64,000 nt of DNA from Melampsora larici-populina 98AG31 (Eukaryota > Basidiomycota > Pucciniomycetes > Pucciniales > Melampsoraceae): assembly GCF_000204055.1 (NCBI RefSeq), contig NW_006768815.1, positions 564,999 through 628,998 of the forward strand, read 5' to 3'. The notes beneath the pieces were generated by a model that had not been told where the DNA came from, made no database searches, and saw only the letters and a list, made by a program, of their open reading frames with translations. The translations under genes and the position numbers were made by a program. Of this stretch, positions 24,713 through 35,786 are shown one piece after another; position 1 is the first letter of the stretch, and every line of letters starts with the position of its first letter.

Positions 24713-25018
24713 CATTAGAATACCTTGAGGTTTATGTGGAAAGCTGGTTGTGTTTTGTTTGATCATTAGTCTCATTTAGGTCTTGAGATCAATTTTCAAG
24801 GTAGATTTTGATTGTATTTATAACTAGAATTGTATATCTATAAAGCAATCGAGATAAAGTTAGATCAATGATATACAACTGTTGGCCTTGATGAATGATA
24901 CCAAAAAAACACCTGAGACTCCAAGACAATATCAATTTCCTGGAGAAACCTTTTGAATGATTGCCTTGAATTATGTCAAAAGCGAATGATGATTCAATTG
25001 TAATAATTGGATTTCCTT

Positions 25019-25642
25019 TCATCTCCTCTGATATTGTCTTTTAGATGATGACTTCTTAGTTGGTTTTGCTGCCGATCTAGCCTGAGCTTGAGCCATTGAA
25101 TCTTTGGCAACTTTCCCCATAAACTCACGCCACCATTTACCAGTCACACAAACATGAGCATCAACCGGTTCATTTGAAATCGCATCTTCAATTCTTTTCC
25201 TTAACCCTCCTTGTAAATCTACAACTTCTAAAGCTTTCTTGATCTTAAAGACTGTGACGATTCCTATTGATTTTTCTCTTGCTAATGATCCTAAAACTTC
25301 TTTTTTAAATTTACTCATCGTTAAATAAACGGGTGGTGGTTCAGGTGTTGTTCTTAGCCAAAGCGGACGAGGTGGTTGGTTTGGAGTAAAAGGTTCGACT
25401 GGATATAGAGTTGAGATATGGTCATCGTAGAGCCTTCTTCGTGAGATTGGTCCTTTTTCTTCAAGGATATCGATTAGTTTCCTTTTGACTAGACTGAGAT
25501 CTACTTTAGTTGCTGATGAGGTAGGAGATGAAGTATTTGAAGTTTGAGTGTTGCTTGAAGTCGTAGAAGTAAAGAAACGATTGCAGAAATTCGACCCGAA
25601 TGGTTTTTGAAGTCGATTGATAACAGGTATTACACGATTCAT
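25019..25642 (-). CDS. Unrecognised basic protein, probably mitochondrial
   Basis: Single-exon frame of 207 residues with a good ATG. The N-terminus is Arg/Asn/Ser/Thr-rich with almost no acidic residues over the first 40 positions, like a mitochondrial targeting peptide. After a Ser/Thr linker comes a folded-looking part with LVKRKLIDILEEKGPISRRR and a basic tail KKSSSKRQYQRR. The small basic character would suit a mitochondrial ribosomal or translation factor, but I do not recognise a family. It converges on the release-factor-like gene, and both may serve mitochondrial translation (inference from context only). Confidence 0.75.
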   Translation of the reverse strand: MNRVIPVINRLQKPFGSNFCNRFFTSTTSSNTQTSNTSSPTSSATKVDLSLVKRKLIDILEEKGPISRRRLYDDHISTLYPVEPFTPNQPPRPLWLRTTPEPPPVYLTMSKFKKEVLGSLAREKSIGIVTVFKIKKALEVVDLQGGLRKRIEDAISNEPVDAHVCVTGKWWREFMGKVAKDSMAQAQARSAAKPTKKSSSKRQYQRR

Positions 25643-27240
25643 CCTGAAGGAAGATTCAATCTAAATCCATACATTGTAAATATTGTTCAAAGTCAGATTG
25701 ATTCGTTTATGTGGGTTTTTGGTGAGAAAGGTTGGGAACGTGCAATGAGTGACTTACTTTGATTTGAACAAGGAATGGTTGATTTAAGAAATAACAAGAT
25801 TGTTCTTGCTGTGAACTTGATCGGTGTTGGTGGGTTTTGACTCGAAATATTTGACCGTTGGCTGTCAAACCCATTTATACCCATACACTTGGGTCGATGA
25901 AATTGTAAATGTAACCGTCAATACCCATACCCATACCCTTGCAGAGATTCATTACTTGTTCAAAGCCATAATAATTCATAAAAATCTAGTTTCCAATAGG
26001 AAAAGGTAGATCTGGGCTATTTGAGGTGGATAGGCTAATTATGGTGTTTAAATCCTGAGAATAACAAAGCTTCAATGGGGTTTTGAAGTTAGAAATGACG
26101 GACATAGGAGAATATTCAGTCAATCAGCATCTGGAATTTGAAAATGATCTCACTTATAGATTTTTATTCATTTGTGCAGTTAGACTGATCATGATAACTA
26201 GATCAGTGCATACAAGTCAAGGCAAGGTGTAAGGAAATGACAAAGCGAAATTTTGTGAAAGTCAAAGTCAGACCACAAATGGTGTTGTAAAAGGGTATGA
26301 CATGTACATCAGAAAAGGTATTCCTTCAGAGCAGTTATTGGTGTACAAAGGAAATAAACAACTCAAATGAATAAAGGATTGCAATAAAAATGATAAGGCA
26401 GTCAATTCATGGAACCCTTTATAGAAGGACCATTTCCAGCCAGTAAGGTTATGGAAGAGGTTTAGAATTAGATCCTTAAAGAAAGTGATCATAACACAAC
26501 TAAACCCTAACCAAGTTAATCATAAGTTTGGCTGGGATAGCCCTACAAAAATCCTGACAGAAGTTCTGCAGCTCTCACATAGTACTAAACCGTCCAAGGT
26601 GTTGTTGTGGATTGTTTGCTCGAAAACACCTTCTTCCCACCCTCAATCTTTCATGTAAGCCACCTTTGGGTCTGCAAGTTTATTTATGTTTTTTTGGCAG
26701 ACCTCAAGAGTGGACTTAGCTGAGTTGTATAAAATTTTGACTTGAAGTGAGTCAGCTGGTACAAATAATTGGATCTAAACATCAGCTGAAAAGAATGGAC
26801 CCATTCCAAGCCTACTCACAGATATGACCTTAACTCTATATACAATCCTTGAGTATTAGATATGATCTTGAGATGTGTCAGTTTGAGTAATCCCTTCAAA
26901 GAAGAAAGCTGCATAGTATTTTCTCACACAAAAGGAATCAAAGAATCTTGCTCTTGGATGGTTTTGTCAGTGCTCACTGAATACATACCCTTGGTAACAT
27001 GATTTGAGATGAGACTTTCTTTGATTGCTTATGGAATTTGAGGTTTGCATTTTCACCTGGTGATACATTCTGTGCTTCTGGGAAGATAACACAAAAACCA
27101 CATTCTCAAGACCAAGAACAAGAGGGCCCACATTAAAATCCAATAAGCGGTCACTTGCAAGTAAGCTTAATTCTTGCAAGGAACACTAACATTTAAGTAA
27201 ACCCAATTGTTGAATCATTTTTGAACATATCTAGAGCCAA
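25643..27240. other. Intergenic region
   Basis: No gene recognised. Short CCCATA repeats occur at about 25922-25940. The remainder has repeat-like composition without identifiable ends. Confidence 0.35.
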
Positions 27241-27612
27241 ATGATGGCTGCAATGATTACAAAGAAGGTGTATTTACTCAAATTAATATTAGAAACAGTG
27301 AATGGGATGACTCTCAGGGGGCCTCCTCTTTGTTCAGATATTGGTGGCACTTCAAGCCTTGTTTCATTCACCGCAATAGCCACAGTAGAATACAGCCCAA
27401 TGGATCTGGACCTCAAAGAGAATATGCAGGATGCTCCATGGTTTCTGACAAACCAAGAAGTTTATGCTCCAGGACCAAACAATAGAATCTTGATTTACAT
27501 GTCAGTTCCACCTACACAGTCTTATAATTATTGCCCTACACCAGCTCCTGATCCTAGCACTGATTTAGAGCCAAATTCTCCTTCAAGTACTCCCTGGAAA
27601 GTGTGTGGTTGA
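27241..27612 (+). CDS. Orphan open reading frame, 123 codons
   Basis: One uninterrupted frame with mixed, protein-like composition and a Pro/Thr-rich C-terminus (PTPAPDPSTDLEPNSPSS). No family recognised, no clear splice partners, and mobile elements on the right. It may be a fragment of a transposon-borne or decayed gene, or chance. Confidence 0.2.
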   Translation: MMAAMITKKVYLLKLILETVNGMTLRGPPLCSDIGGTSSLVSFTAIATVEYSPMDLDLKENMQDAPWFLTNQEVYAPGPNNRILIYMSVPPTQSYNYCPTPAPDPSTDLEPNSPSSTPWKVCG

Positions 27613-27824
27613 GTTTCTGGTTGTATCACCCTGTGGATAATAACATATAAATGTATCTGTTACACATAGTTTTCAAGATGCCAATGGGTTTTTGATCAAA
27701 TTGAAAGGTGGCATGAGAAGAGTTGGAAAGCTTTTCCAAAATTTAAGGTTCTGAGAATTTCCAACAAAATCTATTCCATATATGCTGTTCCATAACAAAC
27801 TGTATCTAGATTCTAAAGCCCTAA

Positions 27825-28212
27825 GAGCATCCACAGCTGTGTGGCGTAAACCATGTTGTACGGAGATTTAGGGCAAAATCATACACAGCTGATGCCCTGA
27901 TTTTTCACTGTAGCTAAGGGAATTTCCTCCATGCCAGCCAGAATAGAAGAGATTTGTTCTATTTTGGCTCACTCCCTAAATTCATCTGTACCCTGCTTCT
28001 CCCATAAACTCCCACTTGTACAACCAGACTCTGTGCAAGTCATCTACATCAATGATCAACTAAACCATAACACACCTCCCCATTTATGCTACAAGTGGTA
28101 CTGTAGGGAAACACGGCTTCTCATCTTTCTAATTTCATACCTCAAACACCTCCCTAAATGATCTGCGTGACCCTTTGTACAATACAATTTTATGGCACAG
28201 CTGTGGATGCTC
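27825..28212. mobile_element. PIF/Harbinger-type MITE, 388 bp, TAA duplication
   Basis: Inverted ends GAGCATCCACAGCTGTG (27825-27841) and its complement ending at 28212. TAA flanks both sides (27822-27824 and 28213-28215), the 3-bp TWA-type duplication of PIF/Harbinger elements. No coding capacity. Confidence 0.8.
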
Positions 28213-28281
28213 TAACATCTCACACTTGTCTCAAAGTCAGATGAACCATTTCCACAACAACATTTCATATACACCACAGGG

Positions 28282-28667
28282 TAGGGCTGTGACCCGGCCC
28301 TGAGTGAGACAGGGCTGCCTCGGGGCCGAGCCCGGACTTGGGTAGACCCGAGTACCTTCAAAATATGCGCAGGGCCGACCAGGGCGCGCCAGAGTGGCAA
28401 TGCAGGGCATTATAGAAGTCCAATCAAGGTTTAGGTCTGTCAGAATACAATCTTCCCACCCTGTATACAAATTTTGGTGAGATATAGCTGGCGGAAACAT
28501 GGCCGGCGCCTTGGCCGGGTCGGGCGCCGGAGCTGCCTGACGCCTCTGCAGGGCCAATTTTACCATCTTTCAGCAAGGTGTGAAAGCCCCTGGGCGCGTA
28601 CTGTCAGCTCTGTGAGAGCTGTCGGGCAGAGTCGGCCGGCCGGGTCCGGGTCCGGGTCAGAACCCTA
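28282..28667. mobile_element. hAT MITE, 386 bp, TAGGG ends, 8-bp duplication
   Basis: Left end TAGGGCTGTGACCCGGCCC, right end complement TAGGGTTCTGACCCGGACCC. An 8-bp direct repeat CCACAGGG flanks it at 28274-28281 and 28668-28675, the hAT signature. Much more GC-rich than its surroundings. Its right end matches the left end of the hAT element at 60145 over about 80 bp. Confidence 0.85.
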
Positions 28668-28711
28668 CCACAGGGCAAGTGGCACATTCTAAAACTAGGA
28701 TTGATAGTGTT

Positions 28712-29151
28712 AGGACCCAGGAATGCGCCTACAGAGGTATCTGATGTAAATTCCGACGTTTTGTTGGCGGACTTTTAGGGCACTAAACGACACATTCACA
28801 GCACCTACAGTAGTGCAAAATGTGCGTGACATTAAAGGCTTTCGTTTAAGCTAGCTTTCAACCTCATAGCACCAATACTTCCTGAGAGAATGGGATGTAA
28901 CGGTCAAAAAGAGCCTTAAAATCGAACGTCGGAATCAGGCCTTGGAGGCACAAAAAAAAATTGCGCCAATCGATTTTGCGCAAAAGTGAGGGGAGTTGAG
29001 AGGCTGGGAGTAGGCTCATTTGATAGCCCTAGTCCATGCGCATCTTTTGAAGTGCTCTGGACCTTGAGACAAGGAGTGGTGTGTTGTGTAGAGCCCAAAA
29101 ACTGAAAAACAGGTTTCATCAGATACCTCTGTAGGCACATTCCTGGGTCCT
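28712..29151. mobile_element. hAT MITE, 440 bp, AGGACCCAGG ends, 8-bp duplication
   Basis: Inverted ends AGGACCCAGGAATG, then a C/T-type change and CCTACAGAGGTATCTGATG, about 35 bp in all. The 8-bp direct repeat ATAGTGTT flanks it (28704-28711 and 29152-29159). No coding capacity. Different family from the neighbour at 28282. Confidence 0.85.
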
Positions 29152-29686
29152 ATAGTGTTACAGACACGTACCACTATTTTGATGGGGAAAAAATGTGCCT
29201 GTCACATAGCAGTCACCAAAAAGCAAGCTGTATTGAAGAGTACTGGACCCATCAATTGACAGCTCATCCAAGCAAAGACTGGCAAGGTTAAACATATTGC
29301 ATCACTACTGGATGCCTGCCCTTGGCTCCAGGTATTGCATCATTCAAGTCTTGACCAACCTTCATACCATCCTTGACTATGATTTTTGGTCTTTTTGAAC
29401 CCACGAAAACCTGGTGAAAGTGCCTGACTGTCTCATGGTTACCCACAATTTTTTTACCAGAACAGCTTTGCCTTGGTTCTCACAAACAAAATCTTGGGCA
29501 CATTCCCAGAACAATCCAAGGCCAAGGAAGTTCACCCCTGCTGTAGCTGTATCCTAGTGAAAGACACACACACACACATCTACACACAACAATTGACAAA
29601 AACAACATGAACAATTACCTAAGCTTAACTAATCTCCTCTTCCAACACAGCCACCTCTACTCTCAAAGATGGGTGTATGACTAAAA

Positions 29687-30136
29687 CCCCGGGTTTGGCC
29701 TGAGCATAGCAAGACTTTCAAGCACATCTGCCTGAATCCCCATTGTGAGGGCTCAAAACGTCATGAAACCTCACAAAAAAATGAGAAGAGCTTTGCCAAG
29801 GTCTTCTGTGTCTCCTCATGCCACTTTTAGCATGTCAACAGTTGTGGATTGTGAGGAAATTGGACTCCAAGGTCAAGTAATTTTGGACGGGTCAAGGACT
29901 CAAGCATGCTTGTAGGCCCTGTATTGAAATAGGAGCCAGGTTTACAAGGATTCAACAACTTGACTGTGTCACTTTGCTCAAGTAAATTGGTGCTAATAAT
30001 GGCAGGAGCGTGTGTACAAGGCTTATGGGATGCTCTTTTCAATGGTTTGTGAGGTTACACAATGTCTGGAGCCCTCACATTGGAATTTCAAGCCAAAGTA
30101 TTTGAAAATCATGCTGTGCTCAGGCCAAACCCGGGG
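29687..30136. mobile_element. MITE-like inverted-repeat element, about 450 bp
   Basis: Ends CCCCGGGTTTGGCCTGAGCA at the left and its complement at the right. Weaker pairing continues to about 95 bp and includes TGTGAGGGCTC and ACCTCACA. No flanking duplication could be found and no protein is encoded. Confidence 0.6.
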
Positions 30137-30144
30137 CTCATAAG

Positions 30145-30180
30145 AGCATCCATTGAGAGCGGCCGCTTCGGAAGGGGCTT
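30145..30180. repeat. Isolated GAGCATCC element end
   Basis: TAAGAGCATCCATTGAG repeats the terminus and TAA flank of the PIF-type MITEs at 18094 and 27825, but no matching right end is present before ERG2. Probably a truncated copy. Confidence 0.4.
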
Positions 30181-30348
30181 AGCTAACCTTAACAATTACA
30201 TAGCCACAGAAGTGTCGAGTAACGAGTTTTGATGCTTCGACTTGCACTGTGACATTTATTTGAAAGCATTCAAACATTTTAATCATCAACTTTTCAAAGA
30301 AACAAACACGACAGAAGAGAAAACTATCATTGAAAGGAAAAGGAAATC

Positions 30349-31291
30349 ATGCAAAGATCAATATCAGTGAATCATAGACTACCACAAGTGAAAAATAAAA
30401 CGATTCATATTCAAAAACAATCAAATCATCGATTCATCTTAAATCAATTTAATAAAATCGGTTTACTCTTTTCAATCTTTTCAGCTTTATTGATTGGATT
30501 TTATTATTGGATTGATCCAATCAAGGTAAGTTCATTTAATATTTTGGATTATTCAATTTCCAGAAAACTTCTCAAACTAATCATTCTTTATTGATATTTT
30601 TCATTTAGTCTCGATGGTATATCTTTGATCCAAGTCAAATCCATCAACTCGCTCAAGAAGCAATTGAGCTTTACCCGAATTCGACCAGTGGTGTGATTCA
30701 TCATATAGCCACTACTCTTCAAACTCAACATTCATCTCGTCATATAACGGTCGATCCATTCCCCTTAGGAGCTTTTAGTTCAGAATCTGAACATCCTGAT
30801 TGGCTTTTCAATAATGCAGGTGGAGCCATGGGATCGATGTATGTCTTACACGCTTCGATCACTGAGTATTTGATTATCTTTGGAACTTCGGTCGGTACTG
30901 AAGGTCATACTGGGAGACATACTGCAGATGATTACTTTCATATTATTGAAGGTGAACAATGGATCATGAAAGCTAATTCATTAAAAGCTGAGAAATATTT
31001 TAAAGGATCTGTGAATTATCTTCCAAGAGGTGAAGTTAGACAATATAAGATGCCAGAAGGATGTTGGGCATTAGAACTTGCACAAGGTAAATGGTTTTGT
31101 TGATTGGATTTTGGTTCTTTTAAGATATTAACGCGTCTTTGGGATTTCATTTTTTAGGTTGGATTCCACCGATGATGCCTTTTGGATTTGCCGATGGTTT
31201 CTTTTCGACTCTTGACTTTATCACACTCTGGCATACTACCCGTATAACGGGTCGTGAGATGTTGAGAAACTTGATGGTTGGAAAGATTTAA
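30349..31291 (+). CDS. ERG2: C-8 sterol isomerase
   Basis: Moves the sterol double bond from C8 to C7 (fecosterol to episterol) in ergosterol synthesis, in the ER membrane. Three exons close in phase to 262 residues: 30349..30525, 30609..31086, 31158..31291. One N-terminal membrane segment (about residues 38-55, IGLLFSIFSALLIGFYYW) is followed by the ERG2/sigma-1-receptor fold: NAGGAMGSMYVLHASITEYL, FGTSVGTEGHTGRHTADDYF, GEQWIMKANSLKAEKYFKGS and GWIPPMMPFGFADG. Length is typical (yeast Erg2 is about 220 residues). Promoter space is squeezed: a MITE-type terminus ends about 170 bp before the ATG. Confidence 0.96.
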
Positions 31292-32434
31292 AAAGGATTC
31301 GTATCACAATATATCTGGAAAAAAGACCAATCTTAAGGTGAATTCATCTTGATCCAAATGATTCATTCAATTGTGACATTTTTTGATTTTTTTTCTTGTT
31401 CTAGAAGACAAAAAGATTCAAAAGAAAATATGTTCGTTCAAGGATTCAAGTTTGAATGATATATCTTTACCAATTCTTGCATAAATATGGATGAGTAATT
31501 AAGGGTTAGATTTGAGGAAGCACGTTCGTTGAGATGGATTCGTCTACTGGAGACTGTCATGGATTTAACACAAACTTGATCATCTATTCAATCAGCCATA
31601 GCATATCTGATATCTTTAATATCCTACAATTCACTCGTCATAGTCATGCTCACTTGAACTTGTAGATCTTTAATTTTGAATGTTGTTGTTTTCAGAGTCC
31701 CTCTTGATTTCTTGCATTATATTTTGCTTGCTACAAAAAGAATGCGTGGGAATGGAAAGCACGATATCATATCATAGTTAATGTTCATCTATCATCTTAT
31801 AGTGCGTTGTGGGCCATTCTTTCTTGTTGCCCGTCTACAGGCATATCTTCACAAGGTCAAGTTTTGTGTTTCATTTCATCTTGGTCTACCTCGGCAAAAA
31901 TTGCATGACCTTGATCAGCGCTGAATAAATTGAAGGTGAGGAGTAGATATCGCGCTATCCAGACTGTTCGATCCTTAGTGGGCTTTCGGGGCCAAGTGGC
32001 AGGCCGAAACCCCGTAGCAATCGCCCTTGTTCGCTGTCGTGACCTGATTTGACTGGTGTCACCCGTCAAGGACAAGGTACAATTGAGTCACTCTGCGCAT
32101 AATACGAATTCATTACAAATCATTTTGATGAATATCTCGAGTTTGCTTGATCAGTGGATATTTGAGTGAATCCGATTTTAGCGGATGATCAGTTGGTCTT
32201 TCCAGTTTTACTCATTCAACTTTAACTTACTCAATTCATTATCAACTTGAACTTCAATTTCATCATTTTACTGATCAACTTTATTCTATTCTATAATAAC
32301 ATCAACTTATATTCGAACAGAATTCAAATTTGCATACAAGGTTTTCTATTTCAATTTTCAACTTGAACTGATCAGATAGATAAGAACAGGATAGAAGCAC
32401 TATTGGATTATTCACTTCATTCACTTTTACACTC
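31292..32434. other. Intergenic region
   Basis: 3' flank of ERG2 and 5' flank of the next gene. No gene recognised; a 72-codon minus frame at 31857-32075 has no supporting features. Confidence 0.4.
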
Positions 32435-33365
32435 ATGAACACTCATCCTACTCTCACATTCCATCCAAGTTCATCTTTACATTCTCATTCGATTCATCAT
32501 CATCATCATCAAGTTGTAAGTGATCAAACCTCTTGCTTTGGTTGATGTTTTTATGAAAATATTGAAAGTGGTGATACGATTTGATTTTTTTTTTTTTGGA
32601 ATTTAGGAAATCGATGAAGGTCAAGAGAATGGAATGAACTCTAATGTTCATCTTTCATCCAATCCGATGGCTTATCATAACTTTGATGAAATGATTAGTC
32701 AAGTGATTGAAACTAACTTGAATCAACATTTTCAATCGGTTGATCATCTCAAAGTGAATGCTAAGCCATTGGTCGAACGTGATCCGAATTGGCTTATTGA
32801 ACCTGAGTTTAAGTTGAAGACATCCCAAGAACTTCCCAATGAAAGTTTAACACCTAATTCGATGACCACTACTCCTACTACTACTAATTCAACTTCAAAA
32901 CAATCTATCAATTTACTTACTATTATTGATCAACCAACTATTCTTTCAAAACCTCAAGTTCATCAAATTCCAAAATTCATTAGAGCTTCATCTGATTCAG
33001 CTCATCTTAAAGCTATCAAGCCTGATCAATCAGTTTGTAGTGATCGAGAAATTAACTTTAATTCAATCTCAACTCCATTACATCCTCAAAACGATCCTAG
33101 GTCTCAACTTACTCAATGGCGTGAGGAAGCAATTGAATATGTTAGAAAGAGAGAAGAGATTTTAGCTTGGATTAATGGTTTGCCTGGATCGTTTGGTCTG
33201 GATGAAATTCATCAGGCTATTGATTGGGAAGTTGTGAAGGATGAAGATGTGGTTGAGGGGATTGTGAAGGATGGTTTGGATGATCAACTGGTTCATTTAT
33301 TGGCATCTGATCTTGATGGTCTCAAGATTGAAAAATTAGAACCAATCCATCAAACTTCTTTATAG
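32435..33365 (+). CDS. Unrecognised protein, two exons, 279 residues
   Basis: Exons 32435..32515 and 32607..33365 join in phase through a GTAAGT...TTTAG intron. The first exon encodes a His/Ser-rich start with a five-histidine run from CAT repeats. The middle is Asn/Ser/Thr-rich and probably disordered. The C-terminal third looks folded and acidic: LTQWREEAIEYVRKREEILA, WINGLPGSFGLDEIHQAIDW, then KDEDVVEGIVKDGLDDQLVH. No catalytic motif, membrane segment or signal peptide. The long uninterrupted frame, clean intron and codon use support a real gene; function unknown. Confidence 0.75.
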
Positions 33366-33892
33366 ATTATTGATTCACTCTTGTTTTTTTTCGGATTAAA
33401 GGATTAAAATTATCGGATTTCATGGTTAGACTTGAAACACACTGCTTTATCTTTCTTCATACCTGTAGATTCTTGACTCTTTTTCCCTTTTATTCACGAT
33501 TGAAGTTTTTTTTAAAGGGTTCGAATTCTTAAGTTTGATTTTGGTTCTTCTTTTTATTTGATCTGAAACTTTTTTTTTCTCAATTCTTTTACTTTTGATC
33601 ATCTTGTTTGATTCTTTTTCTTCTTCTTAGAAATCTTATGTTTTTCTCTAAACCGCATCGCATTAGTACCTCTAGTTCTTTCGATTTTCTTTATACATTC
33701 ATTTTAAGTATGTCTGGATTTTTTTCTTTGGATTTACAAGATGTCAGTTTTCTTACATCTTTCGCTTTTTTCTTTCTCTTTCTCTTTTTGTTTGGATTCT
33801 TTGAAGTTTTTTTTTGAATTATTCTTTTTTTTCTTACTTTCGTCTTGTATTGTATTGAAATATCATTTGAACTAAAGATATGTTCTTGAACC
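33366..33892. other. T-rich 3' flank
   Basis: Strongly T-rich, with long TTTTCTTTT runs; no gene. The low complexity makes its frames meaningless. Confidence 0.4.
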
Positions 33893-33900
33893 TTTTTTTT

Positions 33901-35778
33901 GGGGGTAGGAGATTTTTACACCGACCCGTTTACACCGAATGAGTCTGTGTAAAAACGGGTCAGTGTAAAATTCAAACAGGGGGGGGGTTCTTAGAAATTT
34001 ACACATGTTTTTTTTTTTTTTTTTCGGTGTTCAAAAAAGTGATGTGGAAAATTCTGTGTAAAAATCTCTTGGCCGGTGGTAACATGTAATTTTACATTGA
34101 AAGTTTTACACGTGTTACGCCTGTGTAAAAAAAGGCGGTGTAAATATCTCGGGCCCTGACCCGAGTTGTAATTTTACACTGGGTGGCTTACACCGAAAAT
34201 TCATGTGTAAGGTCGGGTCGGTGCAAAAATGCCCTTTGGCCAAGCTGACATGCAATTTTACACGCACGTCTTACACCCACCACATACCTCCAACGCATAT
34301 CCTTGAATGTCGAATACCACACAACAAACATCAGTTCCGTATATATATACCTGATCGAAACCGATATCAAAGGAAGAATGCCCAAACCGAAACGCAACGA
34401 TACCCTTATACCTCGTTACTTTCTCACGTATCCATCAACATAGAGTTTCCGCATCGGAAATTGGCAACCTCCACTTTGGGATTTGTCTCCCGGAATTCAT
34501 CACGAACATTTAAATCGTCAATTGCCCTCGTTGACGACCATCCCTAGATTTTGTCAATTCCTCAAAAGCCACCGCTATTTCGTTGGCTTATGAGGTCTTT
34601 CTCGACGCTTTCGGCCATTCCGTTGTCGACTTTTGAAGGAATTCTTATCGTTCTTAACGCTTTCGGAAATTATCATTCATATCTATCAAGTGCTCATCAT
34701 GGGTCATACACTTTCCCTTCCATCGCCCGTCTCTTCGGAACATCCGGGAGAAAAGCGAGAGTTGTTGACTTCACATATCCCATCAGAAGTCCTTTCTATT
34801 AGAGGTTCATCGAGAAACCTGTCTACTAGCCTACCTAGCTCTCCATTTAGCATTATCACCGTTACTTCCGACTGCTCTTTGTCTGATACCTTAGAATCTA
34901 GTCCGTTACAATCAAGCCCATTATCTAGACGACTTATCAGTTATCCTACAATGAACCGAATGTCTGAACATTTATCCAGAGATAATAACAACTTGGAATA
35001 TAATTCCGACTCCGACAACGTCGACGAAGTATCTCATCGAAGTGAAACCCCTCAAGTCGAAGAAGTCAGGCCGCGGCAATTGCAGCTTCCAATCCAGAAG
35101 AACAGATTTGTGACATGGATCGATCACGGCAGTGAGCTCGATGAACAGCACTATCCTTTATATCCAAACGGCAATACTGTGTTTGTGAAGAGAGCAGAAG
35201 ATCAAATCACCAACTTTTCCACGGGCATGGCGACGATTGCGTGGACTGGATTTTTTTACTTTTATTCTTTTTCCTTTGGTTTTGTGGCTTATAAAGTTGT
35301 TGTCTACAAACCCCAAATACATGTTGGCTATAAAAGTGTTGACTACAAACCGCAAATACATGTTTTCTGCGCGGTTATCTGATGTTTTCATCTCTCAAGT
35401 CTGCGTAAACGGTTCGGTGCAAAATTCATTTTAGGCATACCTAAAATTATTTTTGCACGTGAGTTGCTTACACAGACTTTTACGGTGTAAAGTTTTCATG
35501 TGCAAAAATGAGATTTGGTTGCCTTGTCTTGAATTTTACGCTGTTTTTTTTTACACTGAACCATCCGGTGTAAAATATTCAATGTAAAAATAAATGTCCC
35601 TTCCGGCGAGAAGATTTTTGCACAGTCTTTTCCACACAACTTTTTTTAACACCGAGAAAAAAAAAACAAAACATGTGTAAATTTCTAAGAACCCCCCCCC
35701 CTGTTTGAATTTTACACTGACCCGCTTTTGCACAGAATGATTCGGTGTAAACGGGTCGGTGTAAAATTCCCCCTCCCC
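33901..35778. mobile_element. Large TIR element (1878 bp) with dense TGTAAA motif arrays
   Basis: The left arm starts GGGGGTAGGAGATTTTTACA, and the complement of the right end starts GGGGAGGGGGAATTTTACAC. The arms then agree for about 200 bp, including a G-run, TTCTTAGAAATTTACACATG and a T-run. Both sides are flanked by eight T (33893-33900 and 35779-35786), a possible 8-bp duplication although T-runs are weak evidence. Both arms, and the sequence inside them, carry GTGTAAA or TTTACAC about every 20-25 bp. The centre is non-repetitive and holds one frame of 249 codons. No transposase family recognised. Confidence 0.75.
34633..35382 (+). CDS. Unrecognised reading frame inside the TIR element
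   Basis: 249 codons uninterrupted. Residues about 20-110 are Ser/Pro-rich (SLPSPVSSEHPGEKRE, SSPLQSSPLSRR), followed by an acidic stretch NNNLEYNSDSDNVDEVSH and QLPIQKNRFVTWIDHG. The C-terminal 40 residues come from a 37-bp imperfect tandem duplication (about 35295-35370; YKPQIHV twice) plus arm sequence. It could be a captured host exon set or an element-specific protein; no domain recognised. The true start may be a later methionine, for example MGHTLSLPSPVSS. Confidence 0.35.
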   Translation: MKEFLSFLTLSEIIIHIYQVLIMGHTLSLPSPVSSEHPGEKRELLTSHIPSEVLSIRGSSRNLSTSLPSSPFSIITVTSDCSLSDTLESSPLQSSPLSRRLISYPTMNRMSEHLSRDNNNLEYNSDSDNVDEVSHRSETPQVEEVRPRQLQLPIQKNRFVTWIDHGSELDEQHYPLYPNGNTVFVKRAEDQITNFSTGMATIAWTGFFYFYSFSFGFVAYKVVVYKPQIHVGYKSVDYKPQIHVFCAVI

Positions 35779-35786
35779 TTTTTTTT

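Noticed and set aside
28200..28700. Overlapping GC-rich frames (up to 109 codons)
   Set aside because: They lie in a non-coding hAT MITE with defined ends and duplication; the open frames come from high GC.
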